In this document: positions 47,130-58,339 of the stretch, piece after piece
Layout of the letters: every line of letters starts with the position of its first letter
Numbering within the stretch: position 1 is the stretch's first letter
Source: Pantoea nemavictus
GTDB lineage: Bacteria > Pseudomonadota > Gammaproteobacteria > Enterobacterales > Enterobacteriaceae
Direction of reading: 5' to 3'
NCBI RefSeq assembly: GCF_037479095.1
Contig: NZ_JBBGZW010000001.1
Coordinates: 558,001-622,000, forward strand
Length of the DNA stretch: 64,000 nt
Program-made: the position numbers and the translations under genes
Notes under the pieces: generated by a model
What the model was told of the DNA's origin: nothing
Databases searched by the model: none
What the model saw: only the letters and a program-made list of their open reading frames with translations

Positions 47130-47254
47130 CTTGACTCTTCTCCGGCAGGTGATGCGCCCGCGGGTCTTCGCCCACGGGGGAAATTCTGAGCGCGTATTGT
47201 GAAATACTCCGCGCCCTTAATCCAGCAATCATTCCGATAGAAGATGAAAGCTTT

Positions 47255-48385
47255 TCATCGCCCGTGGCGACGTAAAACCAGCATCCCGGCAAGGATCAAG
47301 CTGACGCCAGCCACCCACAGCGCGGGTTCCAGTCGATGCCACAGCAAGCTGGAGATCCACGACAGCAGCGGACCACCCAACTGCCCTACCGCATAACCGG
47401 TGGTTAGCAATCCGGCTAAATAACGCGCATGCTGCGGCGCCAGTTCACGGCCATATTGCAGCGCCAGCTGCACTACACACAGGAAGCCACCACCGATCAA
47501 TGCGGCGCCAAGCATCAAGCCATTTAAGCCTGGCAGGACAATCGCGGCGATAACGCCCAGCGCCTGCGCCCATAACACGATGGCAAGACGCCGATGGCTG
47601 CTGCCCCAATGGCGCGTCAGGATGCCCAACACAATGCCGATGACTGCCGCGCCGCCAAACACCGGCCAGACAAATTGCGCAAACGCGCTGTCAGGGAAAC
47701 GCGCCGCCGCCATTTGCGACAGAAAAGTGGCGGGCAGAATGTAACCGAAGCCGGCCAGACTGTAGCTCAACACCAATCGCTTAAGATCGCCATTTAGCAC
47801 CAGCGGCGCAGCGGCTTGATCGGGCCGATGCAGTTGACCGCTGCGCGGCAGAAAGCGCGCAATGGCTGCAATTAATATCAACGCCAGCACACCATAAGCC
47901 GCCCAGGCAAACGCCGCGCTGACGCCGCTGGCGTGCAGGACCACGGCCAGCATGCCGCTGATGAAAATCCCGGTGCCCGGACCGGCAAATACCGCCGCCA
48001 GCATTCCCGGACGTCCGTGATGGTGCAGTTGATCGCTGGCCCAGGCCGCCAGCAATACCATTGCCCAGCCGCTAGCCCAGCCGATCAGGAAGCGAATCAG
48101 GCCATGCAGCCATGGTCCGCTGACGCACGCCGACAGCAGCGTTAATACCACCGCGCCCCACACGCCCGCCTGCAAACGCCACTCCACGCGATGACGCGCA
48201 CGCATTGCATCAAAGGATCCAAACAGATAACCCAGATAGTTGAGTGCCGCTACCAGGCTGGCGCTGGAAAGCGTCAGCTGATGGTCATGAATCATCAATG
48301 GAACCTGCGGCGTGAAAGCAAATCGCCCAATCCCCATCGCAACCACTAAACTTAAGAACGCGCTGAGCGCAACTCGAAACGCCAT
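47255..48385 (-). CDS. MFS transporter, YbfB/YjiJ family
   Basis: Inner-membrane transporter of the major facilitator superfamily in the YbfB/YjiJ group, 376 residues from the ATG at 48385 (GAGG five bases upstream; a GTG at 48409 is less likely). The start 'RVALSAFLSLVVAMGIGRFAFTPQVPLM' is the family signature, and twelve helices can be traced. The loop after helix 2 lacks a full motif A. It is divergent from a LysR regulator 100 bp away, the usual arrangement for a regulated exporter. Substrate unknown. It is inserted between folE and fghA relative to E. coli. Confidence 0.85.
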   Translation of the reverse strand: MAFRVALSAFLSLVVAMGIGRFAFTPQVPLMIHDHQLTLSSASLVAALNYLGYLFGSFDAMRARHRVEWRLQAGVWGAVVLTLLSACVSGPWLHGLIRFLIGWASGWAMVLLAAWASDQLHHHGRPGMLAAVFAGPGTGIFISGMLAVVLHASGVSAAFAWAAYGVLALILIAAIARFLPRSGQLHRPDQAAAPLVLNGDLKRLVLSYSLAGFGYILPATFLSQMAAARFPDSAFAQFVWPVFGGAAVIGIVLGILTRHWGSSHRRLAIVLWAQALGVIAAIVLPGLNGLMLGAALIGGGFLCVVQLALQYGRELAPQHARYLAGLLTTGYAVGQLGGPLLSWISSLLWHRLEPALWVAGVSLILAGMLVLRRHGR

Positions 48386-48484
48386 ACCGACCTCAGGATG
48401 TTTTATCACTTGTCACTAGCATGCATGACGTTTAAACTCACGGAAAGTGAATAATACTAACCAAGTTGTTTACGAGAAGAGAAT

Positions 48485-50588
<2,104 letters not shown>

Positions 50589-50600
50589 TCAGGAGACATT

Positions 50601-51443
50601 ATGGCTTCCACTTTGGAGCTGTTAGAAGAGCATCGCATCTTTGGCGGTTGGCAGCAGCGCTGGCGTCATCAGTCGGAGGTGTTGAATTGCCCAATGACTT
50701 TCAGCATTTTTCTGCCGCCGCCGCAGAGTGACGCGCCGCCACCGGTGGTGTGGTTCCTCGCCGGGCTGACCTGCAGTGATGAGAACTTCACTACCAAAGC
50801 GGGTGCGCAGCGTGTGGCCGCGGAGTTGGGTTTAGTGCTGATCATGCCCGATACCAGCCCGCGCGGTGACGATGTAGCGAACGACAGCGGCTACGATCTC
50901 GGTCAGGGTGCCGGTTTTTACCTCAATGCGACGCAGCAGCCTTGGGCAGCGAACTTCCGCATGTTCGATTACCTCAGCGCGGAGTTGCCAGCGCTGATGG
51001 CGGATAACTTTAAGCTGAGCGATCGTCAATCGGTGATGGGACATTCGATGGGCGGACACGGTGCGCTGGTGCTGGCACTGCGTCTCGGCGGACGTTTTGC
51101 TTCGGCTTCGGCATTTGCGCCAATCGTCAATCCCACTGAAGTGCCGTGGGGACAGAAAGCCTTTAGCGCTTATTTGGGCGAGGACCGTCAGACGTGGCGT
51201 GAATGGGATAGCTGCCTGTTGATGCGTGAGGCAGAGCAGCGCTTGCCGATTCTGATTGATCAAGGGGATAGCGATCAGTTCCTCGCCGATCAGCTGCGTC
51301 CGGAACGGCTGGAAGCGGTGGCGCATGAGCAAGGCTTCCCGCTGGAGTTACGTATTCAGCCGGGCTATGACCACAGCTACTTCTTTATCGCCAGCTTCGT
51401 TGAGGATCATCTGCGTTTTCACGCGAAGCATTTGTTGGTGTGA
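50601..51443 (+). CDS. fghA: FghA (YeiG), S-formylglutathione hydrolase
   Basis: Serine hydrolase that splits S-formylglutathione to formate and glutathione, the second step of formaldehyde detoxification; 280 residues (E. coli YeiG 278). The esterase D nucleophile is Ser149 in [17 protein letters not shown]; the acid and base of the triad fit [14 protein letters not shown] and the '[13 protein letters not shown]' His. It is in an operon with frmA, 12 bp apart. In E. coli yeiG stands near folE without frmA, so here frmA has joined it, or was lost in E. coli. Confidence 0.95.
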   Translation: MASTLELLEEHRIFGGWQQRWRHQSEVLNCPMTFSIFLPPPQSDAPPPVVWFLAGLTCSDENFTTKAGAQRVAAELGLVLIMPDTSPRGDDVANDSGYDLGQGAGFYLNATQQPWAANFRMFDYLSAELPALMADNFKLSDRQSVMGHSMGGHGALVLALRLGGRFASASAFAPIVNPTEVPWGQKAFSAYLGEDRQTWREWDSCLLMREAEQRLPILIDQGDSDQFLADQLRPERLEAVAHEQGFPLELRIQPGYDHSYFFIASFVEDHLRFHAKHLLV

Positions 51444-51471
51444 TTGTGCTGGCTGTTTTTAGATTGTGCTG

Positions 51472-51598
51472 GCTGTCCCCCATCCCGGCCTTCCCCCGCG
51501 AGCGGGGGAAGGAGACGCTGCCACATGCAGCTTCCAAACTCACATTTAGCAGCATCTTCCTCCCCCATTTATGGGGGAGGAACGAGGAGGGGGACAGC
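51472..51598. repeat. 127-bp branched palindromic repeat, copy 2
   Basis: Same length and ends as the copy at 16836-16962, with the first 58 bases identical. The middle differs (the second hairpin is weakened: TAGCAGCATC against TGGCAGCGTC), while the third hairpin is improved (CCTCCCCCATTTATGGGGGAGG). A further GGGGGACAGCGAGCACC fragment follows at 51613-51629. It sits between the convergent fghA and the ABC ATPase gene. Confidence 0.85.
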
Positions 51599-51632
51599 GT
51601 GCAGTTTGTGAGGGGGACAGCGAGCACCTTAC

Positions 51633-52418
51633 TTAAATCAGCGTCTCCGCCAGTCCATCAATCATCACCTGCGGCATGCCGCGCGAACAGTGCTCAATAC
51701 GGCCCCGCACGCCATACACCTGCGCCAGCGTCTCCGGCGTAATCACCTGCGACGGTTCGCCGTCAGCCAGCAGATTGCCGTCTTTCAACATCAGCGCATG
51801 GTCAGCATGACGCAGTGCGATGTTGATATCATGCACCACCACCACCGTTACAATATTGCGTAAGCGGGTTTCGCGGCGCACCAAATCCATCACGTGGAAT
51901 TGGTAGTTGAGATCGAGCGCACTCAGCGGCTCATCCAACAGCAGCAGCTCGGGACGGCGAATCAGCGATTGCGCCAGGCCGACTAACTGCTTCTGCCCGC
52001 CCGATAGCTGATCAAGATAGCGCATGGCCAGATGAGCAATGCCAAGCTGCTCCAGCAGATGCATAATCTCCGCTTCGCTTGAGGCATTATGCAACCCCCC
52101 GGACGCACGCTGCGCCACGATTATTGACTCCAGCACGTGCAGATGCACGCCAGCCGGCAAGCTTTGCGGCAGATACACCACGCGCTGCGCCCGGCGGGCA
52201 AACGGCTGGCTCATCAGTTCTTCACCGTTTAGCCACAACTCGCCCTGCCCTTTACTCAAACCGGCCAGCGCGCGCAGCAGCGTTGATTTGCCGCAGCCGT
52301 TGGGTCCGAGCAGCACCGTAATTTTACCGCGCGGCAGTTCCGGCACGTTGAGATCTTCAATCACCTTACGCTTCGGGTAACCGGCACAGAAATGGCTAAG
52401 ACGTAATCCCTGCTCCAT
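51633..52418 (-). CDS. FepC-type ABC transporter ATPase (iron-siderophore family)
   Basis: Cytoplasmic ATPase of a siderophore/heme/cobalamin-type importer, 261 residues. Walker A is LGPNGCGKSTLLRALAG (about residues 36-52), the ABC signature LSGGQKQLVGLAQSL, Walker B LLLLDEPLSALDL, with the switch His in VVVHDINIAL. The family is FepC/FhuC/BtuD. Its start codon overlaps the permease stop by one base, so the two are coupled. The exact metal complex cannot be read; the Fur box before the permease gene points to iron. No periplasmic binding protein or TonB receptor is next to it. Confidence 0.88.
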   Translation of the reverse strand: MEQGLRLSHFCAGYPKRKVIEDLNVPELPRGKITVLLGPNGCGKSTLLRALAGLSKGQGELWLNGEELMSQPFARRAQRVVYLPQSLPAGVHLHVLESIIVAQRASGGLHNASSEAEIMHLLEQLGIAHLAMRYLDQLSGGQKQLVGLAQSLIRRPELLLLDEPLSALDLNYQFHVMDLVRRETRLRNIVTVVVVHDINIALRHADHALMLKDGNLLADGEPSQVITPETLAQVYGVRGRIEHCSRGMPQVMIDGLAETLI

Positions 52419-53497
52419 TACACCGTCCCCCGATGACGCAGAATAATACTGAGGAAGAACGGCACGCCAACCAGCGATGTGACGATCCCCACCGGAATGA
52501 TCACGCCTGGAATCAGGTTTTTCGATGCAACGGACGCCAGGGACAGCACCAGCGCGCCGACCAGCGCACTGGCTGGCAGATAATAGCGGTGATCTTCACC
52601 AAACATCATGCGCGCAATATGCGGTGCGACCAGACCGATAAAGCCAATCGGCCCAACGAACGCCACCGCCAGCGCGGAGAGAATACTGATGCGCAGCAGC
52701 GTCGCCAGACGCAGACGTTTCACGTCAATGCCAAAGCTCACCGCGCGATCTTCGCCGAGGCGCAGCGCGGTCAGCTTCCAGCTGCTGAGCATCGAGAACG
52801 GAATCAGGATGGCAAAGGCGGCGGTCAATACGCCAAGCTTTTCCCACGAGGCACGCGCCAGGCTGCCCATGGTCCAGAACACTAAGCCTTGCAAGGTGTC
52901 TTCACTGGCGATGAACTGCATCATCGATACCAATGCGTTGAAGGTGAACACCAGCGCAATACCAAACAGCACCACGCCAGAAGTTGAGACTTTGGTCCAG
53001 CGCGTCACGCCATCCAGCATCAGCGCGGCAAACAGCGCGAACACAAAGGCGTTAGCTGAGATAAACCACTGATCGGGGACGCCAGGAATACCAATGCCGA
53101 GGATGATGGCCAATGCGGCGCCAAAGGCGGCGGCTGACGAGACGCCAAGCGTAAACGGGCTGGCGAGCGGGTTATTGAGGATGGTTTGCATCTCAGCACC
53201 GGCCAGGCCAAGCGAGAAGCCCACCACTACCGCCATCAACGCATAGGGCAAGCGGATGTCCCAGACAATCACGCGCGTGCCGGCATCAACCGCATCGGGA
53301 TGTGTCAGCGTTTGCCATAAGGTATCGAGAGAGAGGCCAGCCGGGCCGAGAGTGAAATCAAGAATGACCGATGCCAGTATCGCGAGCACCAGCACGCCAA
53401 TCAACAGCAGTCGCTGGCGCAGCACCTGACGATAACGCGTCATGGTATCGGTTTCGAGGCCGTTTTCCGCCACCAGCGTGGCGTCCGTGGTACGCAT
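52418..53497 (-). CDS. FecCD-type ABC transporter permease (iron-siderophore family)
   Basis: Membrane subunit of an iron-siderophore-type importer, 359 residues, with about nine to ten helices in the FecCD (BtuC-like) family. Conserved pieces: 'DIRLPYALMAVVVGFSLGLAGAEMQTILNNPLASP' near the N-terminus and 'GPIGFIGLVAPHIARMMFG' near the C-terminus, the loop that contacts the ATPase. An N-terminal extension of about 20 residues precedes the first helix. A single fused-size permease with no partner suggests a homodimer. Expression should rise under iron limitation because of the upstream Fur box. Confidence 0.9.
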   Translation of the reverse strand: MRTTDATLVAENGLETDTMTRYRQVLRQRLLLIGVLVLAILASVILDFTLGPAGLSLDTLWQTLTHPDAVDAGTRVIVWDIRLPYALMAVVVGFSLGLAGAEMQTILNNPLASPFTLGVSSAAAFGAALAIILGIGIPGVPDQWFISANAFVFALFAALMLDGVTRWTKVSTSGVVLFGIALVFTFNALVSMMQFIASEDTLQGLVFWTMGSLARASWEKLGVLTAAFAILIPFSMLSSWKLTALRLGEDRAVSFGIDVKRLRLATLLRISILSALAVAFVGPIGFIGLVAPHIARMMFGEDHRYYLPASALVGALVLSLASVASKNLIPGVIIPVGIVTSLVGVPFFLSIILRHRGTV

Positions 53498-53546
53498 TGT
53501 TCTACCTGTTTCGTGTCGAAATCATAACGGCAGCCACAATAGTGCA

Positions 53547-53570
53547 GGTGATAATAATTATCAATTATAT
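53547..53570 (-). promoter_or_regulatory. Fur box and promoter of the iron ABC transporter
   Basis: TGATAATAATTATCA at 53549-53563 is a perfect palindrome matching the core of the Fur box (GATAATGATAATCATTATC). On the minus strand TATAAT at 53570-53565 abuts it and may be the -10 box; no good -35 is visible. Fur-iron repression of the permease and ATPase genes is expected. Confidence 0.85.
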
Positions 53571-53585
53571 CCAGGTAACAAATGT

Positions 53586-53612
53586 TAAAAAAAGCGCGCA
53601 TAATGCGCGCCC
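53586..53612 (-). terminator. Rho-independent terminator of lysP
   Basis: On the minus strand GCGCGC, loop ATTAT, GCGCGC, then TTTTTTT (53593-53587). It lies about 40 bp after the lysP stop, separating it from the Fur-controlled promoter. Confidence 0.92.
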
Positions 53613-53618
53613 TGTGTC

Positions 53619-53643
53619 GTGGGGTCGCTATTCATGGCGACCA
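53619..53643. repeat. TGTAGGGTCGCCAT palindromic repeat
   Basis: GTGGGGTCGCTATTCATGGC then GACC: a slightly degraded copy of the short repeat, between the lysP stop and its terminator and so included in the lysP transcript. Confidence 0.65.
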
Positions 53644-53651
53644 CGGGTGAT

Positions 53652-55118
53652 TCACTCTTTAAACGTTGGGAATTCCATTTCGCTGTACTTCACGAAGCGT
53701 GAGCCGCGCGTCAGCTTGTAGCCCAACCAGATAATCAGGAACAGCGGAATACCGATATAGGTGGCGGCGACGCCATACCAGTCAATACGATCGGCGAGGA
53801 AGGCCTGATAGTTCTGCCCTAACGTAATGATCAGACACAGAATGAAGGCAAAAATCGGTCCCAGTGGGAAGAAGCCGGAACGGTATGGCAAATCGGCCAG
53901 GCTGTGCCCCTGCGCGACATAGCCGCGACGGAAACGATAATGGCTGATGGCAATGCCCAACCAGGCGATAAAGCCGGTCATACCAGACGTGTTCAGCAGC
54001 CACAGATAGACTTCCTGGTTACCAAATTTCGAACTCAGAAAACACAATCCGGCGACCACGGTGGTGGCAATCAGCGCGTTACGCGGCACGCCGCCCTTCG
54101 ACAGCTTGCCAAAAATGCGCGGCGCTTTGCCTTCACGTGCCAGGTTGAACAGCATACGCGTTGAGGCGTACATACCTGAGTTACCCGCCGACAACACTGC
54201 CGTCAGAATCACCGCGTTCATCACCGCCGCCGCAGACAGCAGACCGGCATTCTGGAACACCAGGGTGAACGGGCTCACGGCGATATCCGTCACATCGTTA
54301 TGCAGCAGCTGCGGATCGGTATACGGCAGAATCAGGCTGATGATCAGAATCGCGAAGATATAGAACAGCAGGATGCGCCAGAACACCTGACGCACCGCGC
54401 GCGGGATGTTTTTTGCGGGATCTTGCGATTCACCGGCCGCGATACCAATCAGCTCGGTGCCCTGGAAAGAGAAGCCGACGATCATCGCTACGCCAATCAT
54501 CGCGGCAAAACCACCGGCAAACGGCGCTTCGCCCACGGTCCAGTTGTGCCAGCCGGCGTTTTCAGCACCGCGCATGATGCCGGTGATCATTAATACGCCA
54601 ACCACGATGAAGATGATGACGGTGGTCACTTTGATCAGCGAGAACCAGTATTCCGCTTCGCCGAAGCCTTTAACCGAAATGTAGTTGAGCAGGAACATCA
54701 GGCCGAGGAACAGCGCGCTCCAGATCCAGCCGGGCGTGTCCGGGAACCAGTAGTTCATGACGAGCTGCGAGGCGACGAGGTCAACGGCGATGGTCACCGC
54801 CCAGTTGTACCAGTAGTTCCAGCCCAGCGCGAAGCCGAAGCCTTCTTCTACATATTTAGAGCCGTAAGTTGAGAAGGAGCCGGAAACCGGCATAAATGCC
54901 GCGAGTTCCCCGAGACTGGTCATCAGGAAGTAAACCATCAGGCCAATCAGCGCATAGGAGAGCAGCGCGCCGCCAGGTCCGGCCTGAGAAATGGTAGCAC
55001 CCGAGGCGACAAACAGGCCGGTACCGATGGAACCGCCAATGGCGATCATGGTGAGATGACGCGATTTTAATTCACGGCGCAATCCAGGTTGTTGTATTGT
55101 TTTTGAGTCATTATGCAT
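53652..55118 (-). CDS. lysP: LysP, lysine-specific permease
   Basis: Twelve-helix amino acid:proton symporter of the APC superfamily, amino acid transporter (AAT) family; 488 residues (E. coli LysP 489). In E. coli it imports lysine and inhibits the sensor CadC when lysine is low. The start 'LRRELKSRHLTMIAIGGSIGTGLFVASGATISQAGPGGAL' is the family signature, and 'AFMPVSGSFSTYGSKYVEEGFGFALGWNYWYNW' follows. The C-terminal tail is short and charged. It is a single gene ending at a strong terminator. E. coli lysP is activated by ArgP; no site was assigned here. Confidence 0.96.
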   Translation of the reverse strand: MHNDSKTIQQPGLRRELKSRHLTMIAIGGSIGTGLFVASGATISQAGPGGALLSYALIGLMVYFLMTSLGELAAFMPVSGSFSTYGSKYVEEGFGFALGWNYWYNWAVTIAVDLVASQLVMNYWFPDTPGWIWSALFLGLMFLLNYISVKGFGEAEYWFSLIKVTTVIIFIVVGVLMITGIMRGAENAGWHNWTVGEAPFAGGFAAMIGVAMIVGFSFQGTELIGIAAGESQDPAKNIPRAVRQVFWRILLFYIFAILIISLILPYTDPQLLHNDVTDIAVSPFTLVFQNAGLLSAAAVMNAVILTAVLSAGNSGMYASTRMLFNLAREGKAPRIFGKLSKGGVPRNALIATTVVAGLCFLSSKFGNQEVYLWLLNTSGMTGFIAWLGIAISHYRFRRGYVAQGHSLADLPYRSGFFPLGPIFAFILCLIITLGQNYQAFLADRIDWYGVAATYIGIPLFLIIWLGYKLTRGSRFVKYSEMEFPTFKE

Positions 55119-55254
55119 GTGTAAACGCTATGCTGGATAAAAATAGGGCGCGATTGTAGCACTCAGACCCAAGCTGTATAGCATTCACGTCGGGTTATTA
55201 GTTACCTTCATGATCGGCCAGAAATTATTAGCCGCAGCATAATCAAAGCCGTAT

Positions 55255-56121
55255 TTATTCGCGGCAATACGACAGGAAACGGCTTAATGCTTTCGACACA
55301 TGTTTCTGGCGATGATGGATGCGATACAGCGTCCGCGTCAGGCGTGGCAGCGGTATCGCCACTTCCACCAGCGTGCCCGCTTCCAGCAAATCTTCAATCA
55401 CGCGACGCGATAAACAGCTGATGCCCATGCCGTGGCGCACCGCGTGTTTAATCGCCTCTGAATTACCTAATTCCATACCGAGCTGAAACTGCGGCAAATG
55501 CGACAGCAGCAGATAATCGACAATTTCACGCGTACCTGAACCACGCTCACGCAGAATCCAGGGTGCGGCAGCGAGGGTTGCCAGAGTAATCGGCTGCTGC
55601 AGAATCGCGGCATCCGGTGCGGCAAATACCACCAGCTCATCTTCCAGCCACGGCTCGCTAATAATATCCAGCTCGTGACACGGACCTTCAATCAGGCCGA
55701 TATCGACACGAAAATCGGCTACCGCAGTGATGGCATCCTGACTGTTACCCACGCTCAACTCCAGCGGCAACGCTGGAAAATCACGGCGATAGGCGGCGAT
55801 CATGCCTGGCAGCATGTAATTGCCGATGGTGCTGCTGGCAAACAGGCGGATCGCCCCGTTATCCTCTTTAAACAGCTGTTCGATCTCACCCGCCTGCTCC
55901 ATCAGGCCTACCGCGCGTGGATAGAGTAAACGTCCATGCTCGTTCACCACCAAACGCTTGCCGACGCGATCAAACAGCTGTACGCCAAGTTGGTTTTCCA
56001 GGTCGGCGAGCGCCGCGCTCACCGCCGACTGCGACAGCGCCAGCACCTGCGAGGCTTGGGTGGTTGAACCACTCTTCAGTACTTCGGTAAACACCTCAAT
56101 CTGACGCAGCGTGATGTGCAT
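55255..56121 (-). CDS. yeiE: YeiE, LysR family transcriptional regulator
   Basis: LysR-type regulator of 288 residues from the ATG at 56121 (GAGAGG five bases upstream; a GTG two codons earlier is less likely, and E. coli starts MHITLRQ). The winged helix-turn-helix is '[37 protein letters not shown]', and the ligand domain includes '[20 protein letters not shown]' and '[20 protein letters not shown]', near-identical to YeiE. It is divergent from yeiH, which it likely controls. Published work in related bacteria links YeiE to sulfite sensing; the role here is inferred from that. Confidence 0.93.
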   Translation of the reverse strand: MHITLRQIEVFTEVLKSGSTTQASQVLALSQSAVSAALADLENQLGVQLFDRVGKRLVVNEHGRLLYPRAVGLMEQAGEIEQLFKEDNGAIRLFASSTIGNYMLPGMIAAYRRDFPALPLELSVGNSQDAITAVADFRVDIGLIEGPCHELDIISEPWLEDELVVFAAPDAAILQQPITLATLAAAPWILRERGSGTREIVDYLLLSHLPQFQLGMELGNSEAIKHAVRHGMGISCLSRRVIEDLLEAGTLVEVAIPLPRLTRTLYRIHHRQKHVSKALSRFLSYCRE

Positions 56122-56225
56122 GTGCACCTCTCATCTATCACTTATTCTGGTTAATTATAAATATATTATCAATTTTACTTTTAAACCAGCGCAGCGCACC
56201 CTTTAGCCAGAGATAGAACGTTAGA

Positions 56226-56251
56226 AGGTCGGCATGAATGCCGCCCCTACA
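56226..56251. repeat. TGTAGGGTCGCCAT palindromic repeat (reverse, variant)
   Basis: GGTCGGCATGAATGCCG then CCCCTACA: a variant of the short repeat with compensating changes in both arms (GGC/GCC), directly before the yeiH ribosome site. Confidence 0.65.
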
Positions 56252-56262
56252 AGGAGAAAAGT

Positions 56263-57318
56263 ATGGCTGAGCTAAGCGTTAATAAAACCCCGTTTCATCT
56301 CAATCACTGGCTGCCGGGCCTGCTACTCACCGCGGCCATTGCCGGCGGTGCGGCGTGGTTAGCCAATCAGCCGTGGCTGGCGAGTGCCGGATTGGGTGCC
56401 CTGACCTTAGCAATCATATTAGGGATTGTGCTGGGTAACACGCTGTATCCGCAGCTGGCGGGCGCATGCGACAGCGGCGTGCTGCTGGCGAAACAGCGTT
56501 TGCTGCGTCTCGGCATCATCCTTTACGGCTTTCGCATCACCGTGCAGCAAATCGCCGATGTTGGCATCAGCGGCGTGCTGATTGATGCGCTGGTGCTCAG
56601 CTCGACGTTCCTGCTGACCTGTTTTATCGGCATTCGTCTGCTGAAGATGGATCGCGAAACCGTATGGCTGATTGGCGCGGGCAGCAGCATTTGCGGCGCG
56701 GCGGCGGTGCTGGCAAGCGAGCCTATCGTTAAAGCGGCGCCGTCAAAAGTGGCGGTGGCCGTGGCGACGGTGGTGCTGTTTGGCACGGTAGGCATCGTGA
56801 TTTATCCGCTGCTGTGGACGCTGCTGCCCAGCGTCAGCGCGGAACACTTCGGCATCTTCACCGGTTCTACGCTGCATGAAGTGGCGCAGGTGGTCGCAGC
56901 CGGACACGCGATGGGCGCCGAGGCGGAAAACACTGCGGTGATCGCTAAAATGCTGCGCGTGATGATGCTGGCGCCGTTTTTACTGCTTCTCGGCAGCTGG
57001 CTAAAACGTCAGCGTAGTCAGCGTAGTCAGCGCGCGGCATCACAACAATCCGTCAGCTTCCCGTGGTTCGCGCTACTGTTTATTGTCGTTGCGCTGTTTA
57101 ACTCGCTGCATCTGCTGCCGGGAAATGTGGTCAGCACGCTGAATCAGCTGGCGAATCTGCTGCTGGCGATGGCGATGGCCGCATTGGGTTTAACCACCCG
57201 CTTTAGCGCCTTAAAGCAGGCTGGCATTAAACCATTGCTGCTGGGATTGGTGATGTTTGGCTGGTTGATTCTGGGCGGCGGAGCACTCAATGTGCTGGTG
57301 CAACATTTCATGGCGTAA
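56263..57318 (+). CDS. yeiH: YeiH, UPF0324 family membrane protein
   Basis: Inner-membrane protein of the UPF0324/Cons_hypoth698 family, 351 residues (E. coli 349), with about ten helices. Typical segments are 'LGIILYGFRITVQQIADVG', 'RETVWLIGAGSSICGAAAVLA' and 'FGIFTGSTLHEVAQVVAAG'. Relatives have been proposed as sulfate or sulfite exporters. The ATG follows AAGGAG. It is divergent from yeiE, the presumed regulator. An extra SQRSQRAASQQ loop sits before the last helices. Confidence 0.93.
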   Translation: MAELSVNKTPFHLNHWLPGLLLTAAIAGGAAWLANQPWLASAGLGALTLAIILGIVLGNTLYPQLAGACDSGVLLAKQRLLRLGIILYGFRITVQQIADVGISGVLIDALVLSSTFLLTCFIGIRLLKMDRETVWLIGAGSSICGAAAVLASEPIVKAAPSKVAVAVATVVLFGTVGIVIYPLLWTLLPSVSAEHFGIFTGSTLHEVAQVVAAGHAMGAEAENTAVIAKMLRVMMLAPFLLLLGSWLKRQRSQRSQRAASQQSVSFPWFALLFIVVALFNSLHLLPGNVVSTLNQLANLLLAMAMAALGLTTRFSALKQAGIKPLLLGLVMFGWLILGGGALNVLVQHFMA

Positions 57319-57375
57319 CCGCATCCGCTATGATGGACAGCTTTGCAGCAGCAATCGCCCAATCAGGAGAGCGGC

Positions 57376-58221
57376 ATGAAATATATCGGCGCACACGTCA
57401 GTGCATCAGGCGGCGTGGACCAGGCAGTGATCCGTGCCCACGAACTCGAAGCCACAGCCTTTGCGCTGTTCACCAAAAACCAGCGCCAATGGCGCGCGGC
57501 GCCGCTCTCAGGTGAAGTCATTGATGCCTTCAAGACCGCCTGCGACCAGTACAACTTCACCTCCGCGCAGATTCTGCCACACGATAGCTATCTGATTAAC
57601 CTCGGCCATCCGGTGATGGAAGCGCTGGAAAAATCGCGTGATGCTTTTCTCGATGAGATGCAGCGTGCCGAACAGCTGGGTTTAACGCTGCTGAATTTCC
57701 ATCCGGGCAGCCATCTCAAGCAGATTGAAGAAGAAGCCTGCCTGAAGCGCATCGCCGAATCGATCAACATGGCGCTGGATAAAACCAGCAGCGTGGTGGC
57801 GGTGATTGAAAACACTGCGGGCCAGGGCAGCAACCTCGGTTTCCGCTTTGAGCATCTCGCCACCATTATTGAGCATGTGGAAGATAAATCGCGCGTTGGC
57901 GTGTGCATCGATACCTGCCATGCGTTTGCCGGTGGTTACGATCTGCGCACCGAAGAAGCCTGCGCGGAGACCTTTAGCGAGTTTGAGCGCATTGTTGGCT
58001 TCCAGTATCTGCGCGGCATGCACCTGAATGATGCCAAAAGCACGCTGGGCAGCCGCGTTGACCGCCATCACAGCCTGGGTGAAGGCAACATCGGTAAAAC
58101 GGCGTTTAGCTGGCTGATGAAGGATAAACGTTTTGACGGCATTCCGATGATTCTGGAAACCATCAATCCGGATATCTGGAAGGATGAGATTGCGTGGCTA
58201 AAGTCGGAGCAGCAGGGTTAA
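57376..58221 (+). CDS. nfo: Nfo, endonuclease IV
   Basis: Class II AP endonuclease that cuts DNA 5' to abasic sites in base excision repair; 281 residues (E. coli 285), TIM barrel with three zinc ions. The start is the ATG at 57376 after AGGAGA ([20 protein letters not shown]); the frame is open 33 bases upstream. The metal ligands lie in [24 protein letters not shown], '[17 protein letters not shown]' and '[26 protein letters not shown]'. In E. coli nfo is in the SoxRS regulon; no soxbox was recognised in the 57 bp upstream. It shares a bidirectional terminator with fruA. Confidence 0.97.
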   Translation: MKYIGAHVSASGGVDQAVIRAHELEATAFALFTKNQRQWRAAPLSGEVIDAFKTACDQYNFTSAQILPHDSYLINLGHPVMEALEKSRDAFLDEMQRAEQLGLTLLNFHPGSHLKQIEEEACLKRIAESINMALDKTSSVVAVIENTAGQGSNLGFRFEHLATIIEHVEDKSRVGVCIDTCHAFAGGYDLRTEEACAETFSEFERIVGFQYLRGMHLNDAKSTLGSRVDRHHSLGEGNIGKTAFSWLMKDKRFDGIPMILETINPDIWKDEIAWLKSEQQG

Positions 58222-58231
58222 TGCGATAACC

Positions 58232-58290
58232 AGGTCGCCATGAATGGCGACCCTACGGGCTGATGTTTTTGGTTGGCATGAATGCCAACC
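58232..58290. repeat. TGTAGGGTCGCCAT palindromic repeats, two copies
   Basis: GGTCGCCATGAATGGCGACC then CTACGGG at 58232-58258, followed by a shorter variant GGTTGGCATGAATGCCAACC at 58271-58290. The second keeps a perfect palindrome although its bases differ, a sign that the hairpin is under selection. Confidence 0.75.
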
Positions 58291-58296
58291 ATTAAA

Positions 58297-58325
58297 CAAA
58301 AAAGGGAGCCGAGGCTCCCTTTTTC
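58297..58325. terminator. Bidirectional terminator between nfo and fruA
   Basis: AAAAAAGGGAGCC, GA, GGCTCCCTTTTTT: a stem with A/T arms, able to end both the plus-strand nfo and the minus-strand fruBKA transcripts. Confidence 0.93.
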
Positions 58326-58339
58326 ACGTCTGCGGATGA

